Origin: Bacteroidota bacterium
GTDB lineage: Bacteria; Bacteroidota; Rhodothermia; Balneolales; HLUCCA01
DNA: 9,745 bases
NCBI GenBank assembly: GCA_003448835.1
Contig: DLXM01000275.1
Location: forward strand, 1 to 9,745
Direction of reading: 5' to 3'
Shown: positions 6,123 through 9,745 of the stretch, piece after piece
Position numbering within the stretch: position 1 is the first letter of the stretch
Layout: each line of letters opens with the position of its first letter
The notes under the pieces: generated by a model
Seen by the model: the letters and a program-made list of their open reading frames with translations, nothing else
What the model was told of the DNA's origin: nothing
The model's database searches: none
Program-made: the position numbers and the translations under genes

Positions 6123-8861
6123 ATGAAACGTATAGTAATTCTCTCCTTACTACAATTCTTTTTGGTGATCAGTACAGTATTTGCTCAATCCAGAGCTATG
6201 ACACTGGAAGATGTAATGCAATTTAAATCACTATCATCTCAACAAATTTCATCTGATGGTAAATGGGTCGTTGCATCAGCATGGCCGGACAGGGGAGATG
6301 GATATGTGTTGGTTCAGCAAGTTGAGGGGCGGAAATCATATACAATCGAATTAGCAAAAAATCCGATTATTTCATCAAATGGTAACTGGGTTGCTATGCA
6401 ATCAACACATCCATTTAAAGATTTACTGGAAGCCGAAACAAAGAAAGAAACATTACATAATGGGATGATTCTTTTGAATACGGATGCAGGTGATACCTTG
6501 GCGAAAAAAGAAATCAAGGAATTTAGTTTTAGTAATGATTCTAAATGGCTGGCTGTATTGCATCATGAAAAATTAGTAACTGACAGTCTGGCATCTAATA
6601 AATCAAAATCCGGCGAAAAGGGATCAGATTTAGAGATGCTAAATCTGGGGAACTTGTACAGCACTCTATTAAGTGATGTGAAGGAATACTCAATTGATAG
6701 TACATCCACGTATTTAGTGTTTTCCCGTTTTGAAGTTGCTGATTCATCAAATACACTTAATTACATCGACCTCAATGATTCAAAACAAGAATCAGTTCGA
6801 ATCATTGCTGATAGCTTATCAGAGTTTTCTAATATTACGTGGGATCTGCATAACAACCGACTCGCATTTATTCAAACTTCAAAATCAGATGATGATGTAA
6901 ACACAAAATCAAATCTGTTAATTTGGGATTTCAAGTCAAGTTCATTGTCAACCGTGTTAAACGATGAACAAATGACTAAATATCAGGTGCCTATCAGAAA
7001 TGATATTGCTTTTAAAAACAAAGGCACGCATTTATTTTTTGGCGTTAAACCACAATCCGGTAAAAAAGAAACAGAAAAAGATTCAACAGATATAGACCCT
7101 TACGATTTTGAAGCAATTCTTAAAGATGTTGAATTGGATGTTTGGCATGGTGATGATCCCCGAATAAAAACCAATGAAAAAGTTGTTTGGCGTCAGCAAC
7201 AGAATCAATCTCAATTGAGTGTATTTCATGTCGATGAAAATAGATGGGTATTGCTGGCTGATGAAACTCTGTCAAATGTCAGTATGCCGGATAATTCTAA
7301 AATTGCGTTGGCTTTAGATAATACTCCATACCTGCGTGCTTCAACATGGACCGGTGGTGGCTCGTTTGATGTTTATACTATCAATTTAGAAGATGGAAAG
7401 AAGACTTTACAACTCAAAAATAACACCTCAAATGTAGATGTTTCACCGAATGGCGAATTCCTGGTGTTTTACAACGACAAAAACTGGCATGTACAATCGG
7501 TAAATAGCCAAACCAACCGAAATTTAACCGAAAATATTGGGGTACCGTTTTCAGATGAGGATCATGACTCACCATCAGAACCAGGCGGATACGGTATAGC
7601 GGGCTGGTCTGAAGATGGTCAAAAAGTAATGATCAATGATAAATTTGATATTTGGTCATTCGATTTAATTTCTGGAAGTGCTACGAATCTGACGCTAAAT
7701 GGACGAGACACGAAAAATCAATATCGCTTTCAATTTGAAGACAGAAATGATAGAATTCTATCAACAGGAGAAAATGTCTTAGTACATAGTTTTAATGACA
7801 ACCATAAAGGAACTGGATTTTATGAGTTTACTTTTGGAAAAACCGGAGTAAAAAAAATGGTAGAAGGTGATGTGAGGTATCGTTTCATTGCAAAAGCCTC
7901 CAAAGCTGATGTAATACTCTATTCCCGAGAAGGTTATAATGAATTTCCTGATCTTTGGACCACCAGTACACAGTTTAAGAAACATTCTAAAAGTACGAAC
8001 TTGAATAAGCAACTCGAGGATTTTGCCTGGGGTGAATCAAGTTTGGTTGAATGGTCCAGTATGGATGGACAACCTGTACAGGGTGTTCTTATTAAGCCTG
8101 GTAATTATGAACCTGGGAAAAAATACCCCATTATTGTTTATTTTTATGAATTATTCTCGCAAAGATTGAATGAATTTAATCCACAGTTAGTCAATCATCG
8201 TCCATCTTTCCCATTTTATGCCAGTAATGGTTACGCGATATTTTTACCGGACGTCCGTTACACTGAGGGACTTCCAGGCTATTCTGCGATCAAATATATC
8301 GTACCTGGTGTCCAAAAATTAATAGATATGGGAATTGCGGATCCGGAAGCTATTGGATTGCATGGACATTCCTGGAGTGGCTATCAGGCGGCACATATGA
8401 TAACAATGACAGATATGTTTGCTGCGGTCGTTTCAGGTGCTCCGGTATCAAATATGACAAGTGCCTATAATGGAATAAGATGGGGTACGGGTCTTGCAAG
8501 GCAGTTTCAGTATGAAAAGACTCAAAGTCGTTTGGGGAAAACACTATGGGAAAGACCTGATTTATATATTGAAAATTCACCTGTATTCTACGCAGACAGG
8601 ATCAATACACCAATATTGATACAATTTGGTGATGAAGATGATGCAGTGCCATGGTATCAAGGCATAGAACTTTATCTTGCATTACGCCGATTAGACAAAG
8701 ATGTAATTTTCTTGCAGTATCATGGGGAACCACATCATCTCCAGAAGTATGCGAATAAACTTGATTATTCGATCAGGATGAAAGAATATTTTGATCATTA
8801 TTTAAAGGGTTATACGGCACCGAAATGGATTTCTGAAGGCGTGCCTTATTCCGGGAATTAG
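6123..8861 (+). CDS. Secreted S9-family serine peptidase (prolyl oligopeptidase type)
   Basis: This is a 912-residue exported peptidase of the prolyl oligopeptidase / dipeptidyl peptidase family. ATG at 6123 is preferred because it places a signal peptide at the very N-terminus (MKRIVILSLL, then a hydrophobic core ending VFA|QS, cleavage about residue 21). An in-frame GTG at 6093 would add ten residues ahead of it. Residues about 30-630 are rich in short strand repeats such as ISSDGKWV, ISSNGNWV and VSPNGEFL, typical of the beta-propeller gate. The alpha/beta-hydrolase domain spans about 640-905, with the nucleophile in GHSWSGY (Ser750), the acid in GDEDDAVP (Asp839) and the histidine in HGEPHHL (His871); the triad looks intact. 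No type IX secretion tail or lipobox is seen, so a periplasmic location is likely. It lies 92 bp after the channel gene, with no evident link to K+ transport. The substrate is unknown. Confidence 0.92.
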   Translation: MKRIVILSLLQFFLVISTVFAQSRAMTLEDVMQFKSLSSQQISSDGKWVVASAWPDRGDGYVLVQQVEGRKSYTIELAKNPIISSNGNWVAMQSTHPFKDLLEAETKKETLHNGMILLNTDAGDTLAKKEIKEFSFSNDSKWLAVLHHEKLVTDSLASNKSKSGEKGSDLEMLNLGNLYSTLLSDVKEYSIDSTSTYLVFSRFEVADSSNTLNYIDLNDSKQESVRIIADSLSEFSNITWDLHNNRLAFIQTSKSDDDVNTKSNLLIWDFKSSSLSTVLNDEQMTKYQVPIRNDIAFKNKGTHLFFGVKPQSGKKETEKDSTDIDPYDFEAILKDVELDVWHGDDPRIKTNEKVVWRQQQNQSQLSVFHVDENRWVLLADETLSNVSMPDNSKIALALDNTPYLRASTWTGGGSFDVYTINLEDGKKTLQLKNNTSNVDVSPNGEFLVFYNDKNWHVQSVNSQTNRNLTENIGVPFSDEDHDSPSEPGGYGIAGWSEDGQKVMINDKFDIWSFDLISGSATNLTLNGRDTKNQYRFQFEDRNDRILSTGENVLVHSFNDNHKGTGFYEFTFGKTGVKKMVEGDVRYRFIAKASKADVILYSREGYNEFPDLWTTSTQFKKHSKSTNLNKQLEDFAWGESSLVEWSSMDGQPVQGVLIKPGNYEPGKKYPIIVYFYELFSQRLNEFNPQLVNHRPSFPFYASNGYAIFLPDVRYTEGLPGYSAIKYIVPGVQKLIDMGIADPEAIGLHGHSWSGYQAAHMITMTDMFAAVVSGAPVSNMTSAYNGIRWGTGLARQFQYEKTQSRLGKTLWERPDLYIENSPVFYADRINTPILIQFGDEDDAVPWYQGIELYLALRRLDKDVIFLQYHGEPHHLQKYANKLDYSIRMKEYFDHYLKGYTAPKWISEGVPYSGN

Positions 8862-8862
8862 C

Positions 8863-8899
8863 ATAAATTGTAGATACATATTCAATCGTTACAAACATT
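8863..8899 (-). promoter_or_regulatory. Promoter-like motif, left copy, facing back into the peptidase gene
   Basis: On the - strand this reads AATGTTTGTAACG, 14 bases, then TACAATTTAT. It mirrors the right copy at 9077-9113: the 13-mer is identical, the spacer has the same length, and 7 of 10 bases of the second box match. TTTG, 19 bases, then a TAnn-type box resembles the Bacteroidota promoter pattern. If active, it would start an antisense RNA into the 3' end of the peptidase gene. It could instead be a binding site for a regulator. Confidence 0.3.
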
Positions 8900-8918
8900 A
8901 GTAAAATCTAATATTTGT
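8891..8918 (+). repeat. Short hairpin in the 3' region of the peptidase transcript
   Basis: ACAAACATTAG (8891-8901) pairs with CTAATATTTGT (8908-8918) at 10 of 11 positions around a 6-base TAAAAT loop. It begins 30 bases after the peptidase stop codon. No T-run follows, so it is not a standard terminator. Its left arm overlaps the left copy of the AATGTTTGTAACG box, so it may equally be a pair of imperfect protein-binding half-sites. Confidence 0.4.
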
Positions 8919-8928
8919 CGAAAATTGT

Positions 8929-8955
8929 ATAGAGTTTCTTAAGAATCTATTTTTT
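8929..8955 (+). terminator. Possible weak intrinsic terminator for the S9 peptidase gene
   Basis: ATAGA (8929-8933) pairs with TCTAT (8946-8950). After a two-base bulge, TTC (8936-8938) pairs with GAA (8943-8945) around a TTAA loop. Six T residues run from 8950 to 8955. The stem is AT-rich and bulged, so it would be a weak terminator, but position and polarity fit the end of the peptidase transcript. Confidence 0.35.
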
Positions 8956-9010
8956 AACGTAAAAAGTGGCTCCAATTGGCTTTAAACAGCATTGTTAGAG
9001 TTTTTTAAGA
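8930..9010. repeat. Near-identical 15-bp direct repeat in the non-coding gap
   Basis: TAGAGTTTCTTAAGA (8930-8944) recurs as TAGAGTTTTTTAAGA (8996-9010), 14 of 15 bases identical with a 66-bp offset. The first copy contains most of the perfect palindrome TTCTTAAGAA (8936-8945), which the second copy lacks because of the C-to-T change. Function is unknown. In such AT-rich DNA a repeat of this length could arise by chance. Confidence 0.35.
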
Positions 9011-9076
9011 GACTTGAAAATTAACAATTAAGATTCTCGTATTGCTTAAATTATAGTTGTAGAATAAATCGATCAA

Positions 9077-9113
9077 AATGTTTGTAACGTTTTTCCTCTG
9101 AAATACTCTTAAT
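9077..9113 (+). promoter_or_regulatory. Promoter-like motif, right copy, facing the response regulator
   Basis: AATGTTTGTAACG (9077-9089) is followed after 14 bases by TACTCTTAAT (9104-9113), about 30 bases before the response regulator start. TTTG (9081-9084), 19 bases, then a TAnn-type box fits the spacing of the Bacteroidota vegetative promoter (TTTG, 19-21 bases, TAnnTTTG), though the second box is imperfect. The GTAAC core could instead be read as the -35 of an ECF sigma factor. The same composite motif occurs inverted at 8863-8899. Confidence 0.4.
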
Positions 9114-9127
9114 AGGCGTAACCCTAA

Positions 9128-9134
9128 AAGGAGG
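9128..9134 (+). promoter_or_regulatory. Strong Shine-Dalgarno of the response regulator
   Basis: AAGGAGG sits 8 bases before the ATG at 9143, which fixes that start rather than the in-frame ATG three codons later. It is the only near-consensus ribosome-binding site found in the window; the other visible gene starts have weak or no such sequence. That suggests efficient translation of this regulator. Confidence 0.85.
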
Positions 9135-9142
9135 ATGTCCCA

Positions 9143-9727
9143 ATGATAGCAATGATCAGGCAGACTGCAAGAGGATTTCAACGACTACTGCAACTGACAA
9201 TTACGAAAATGCTGATTCAGCCAATTGTATTTAACAAAAAAGCAAGTGAAAACGAGGTAACTTATACCTGGGTGCCGGATGATGCCGAATCATCAATGAG
9301 TCACAGGAAGACGACGGCTCCAAGTAGAATTAATTCCGAAGTTTACGCTCCACGTGCGCTACATGTTGAAGACAATGCCGAAATAAGATCCATCGTCAAT
9401 TATTTTCTCAGAAAAAGTTGTGATGTGGAATTTGCTGAAAAAGGTGAATCGGCAATTGAATTGGTCAAAAACAGTCAGTTCGATATTATCATAATGGACA
9501 TCAACCTCGGAGATGGGATCGACGGTATTGAAACCGCCAGACAAATTCGGGCACTTGATGGATATGAAAATGTACCTATAATTGCTATCACAGCGAATTT
9601 GTCGTCTGGTATAAGAGATAACTGTCTAAATGTTGGAATGGATGCGTTTTTACCAAAACCATTCCGAAGAGAAGATTTAGTTAATACGATTAACTATGTT
9701 ATGGACAGACGAAACGAACTTTCATAA
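9143..9727 (+). CDS. Orphan response regulator: receiver domain with N-terminal extension
   Basis: The 194-residue product ends in a complete CheY-like receiver domain (about residues 71-190). It shows the acidic pocket ALHVEDN (Glu76, Asp77), the phosphoacceptor in IIIMDINLG (Asp119), the switch threonine in IAITAN (Thr150) and the conserved lysine in LPKPF (Lys172). No output domain follows, so it should act through protein contacts, as in a phosphorelay or a CheY/Spo0F-type switch. The first 70 residues are unusual. They begin with a basic, hydrophobic stretch (MIAMIRQTAR, then FQRLLQLTITKMLIQP) that could form an amphipathic helix, followed by a polar, probably flexible linker with no recognised domain. 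No histidine kinase gene lies in the window, so the partner is unknown. A promoter-like motif and a strong ribosome-binding site lie directly upstream. The receiver is certain; the role of the extension is not. Confidence 0.9.
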   Translation: MIAMIRQTARGFQRLLQLTITKMLIQPIVFNKKASENEVTYTWVPDDAESSMSHRKTTAPSRINSEVYAPRALHVEDNAEIRSIVNYFLRKSCDVEFAEKGESAIELVKNSQFDIIIMDINLGDGIDGIETARQIRALDGYENVPIIAITANLSSGIRDNCLNVGMDAFLPKPFRREDLVNTINYVMDRRNELS

Positions 9728-9745
9728 GTTTGTTTCAGGTTTATT

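Larger units (their letters stand above)
8862..9142. other. 281-bp non-coding gap between peptidase and response regulator
   Basis: No coding sequence of convincing size was found on either strand. From left to right the gap holds an outward-facing promoter-like motif on the - strand, a hairpin, a possible weak terminator, a 15-bp direct repeat, a mirrored promoter-like motif on the + strand and the strong ribosome-binding site of the next gene. The stretch at about 9011-9076 is AT-rich with nothing recognisable beyond a TAACAAT segment that can pair with ATTGTTA at 8991-8997. Confidence 0.6.

Noticed and set aside
8887..9089. A miniature transposon (MITE) with 13-bp terminal inverted repeats
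   Set aside because: No target-site duplication flanks the arms, and similarity continues outside them at a fixed 14-base spacing, which fits promoter or binding sites better than transposon ends.
9078..9101. Seven-codon open frame beginning in the right copy of the repeated motif
   Set aside because: It has no ribosome-binding site and probably lies upstream of the likely transcription start.
9135..9146. Four-codon open frame (ATG TCC CAA TGA) overlapping the response regulator start
   Set aside because: Its ATG directly abuts the Shine-Dalgarno with no spacing, so it is unlikely to be translated.

Overview
This is an AT-rich chromosomal window, roughly 35-40% GC by eye, most likely from the Bacteroidota/Balneolota side of the bacterial tree. 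That placement rests on three things: the style of the large secreted S9 peptidase, the mostly weak Shine-Dalgarno sequences, and promoter-like sites resembling the Bacteroidota TTTG / TAnnTTTG pattern. It is an inference, not a proven assignment. No rRNA, tRNA, CRISPR array, insertion sequence or phage gene was seen.

Layout. The left edge holds the C-terminal two thirds of phosphoglycerate kinase (pgk, + strand, cut by the window edge). It converges on a leftward block through a clear bidirectional terminator at 823-858. The leftward block, read from right to left, is trkA, trkH and a SlyD-like FKBP prolyl isomerase. trkA and trkH overlap by one base (TGATG). A 76-bp gap separates trkA from a divergent rightward gene for a two-helix potassium channel with two RCK modules. 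A secreted prolyl-oligopeptidase-type S9 peptidase follows the channel. A 281-bp non-coding gap then precedes an orphan receiver-domain response regulator that has an unusual 70-residue N-terminal extension.

How the genes fit together. TrkH (membrane subunit) and TrkA (nucleotide-sensing RCK subunit) form a K+ uptake system. The divergent channel carries its own built-in RCK gating modules. Positions 1402-6030 are therefore a compact potassium-homeostasis locus with two separately gated permeation routes transcribed back to back. Pgk, the FKBP protein, the peptidase and the response regulator have no evident functional link to it.

Non-coding highlight. The gap at 8862-9142 holds two outward-facing copies of a composite motif: 13 identical bases (AATGTTTGTAACG), exactly 14 unrelated bases, then TACnnTTnAT. 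One copy points at the response regulator. The other points back into the 3' end of the peptidase gene. Conserved ends around a non-conserved spacer of fixed length look like paired promoters or regulator sites rather than a recent duplication. Otherwise the window is ordinary, and no clearly new multi-gene system was found.
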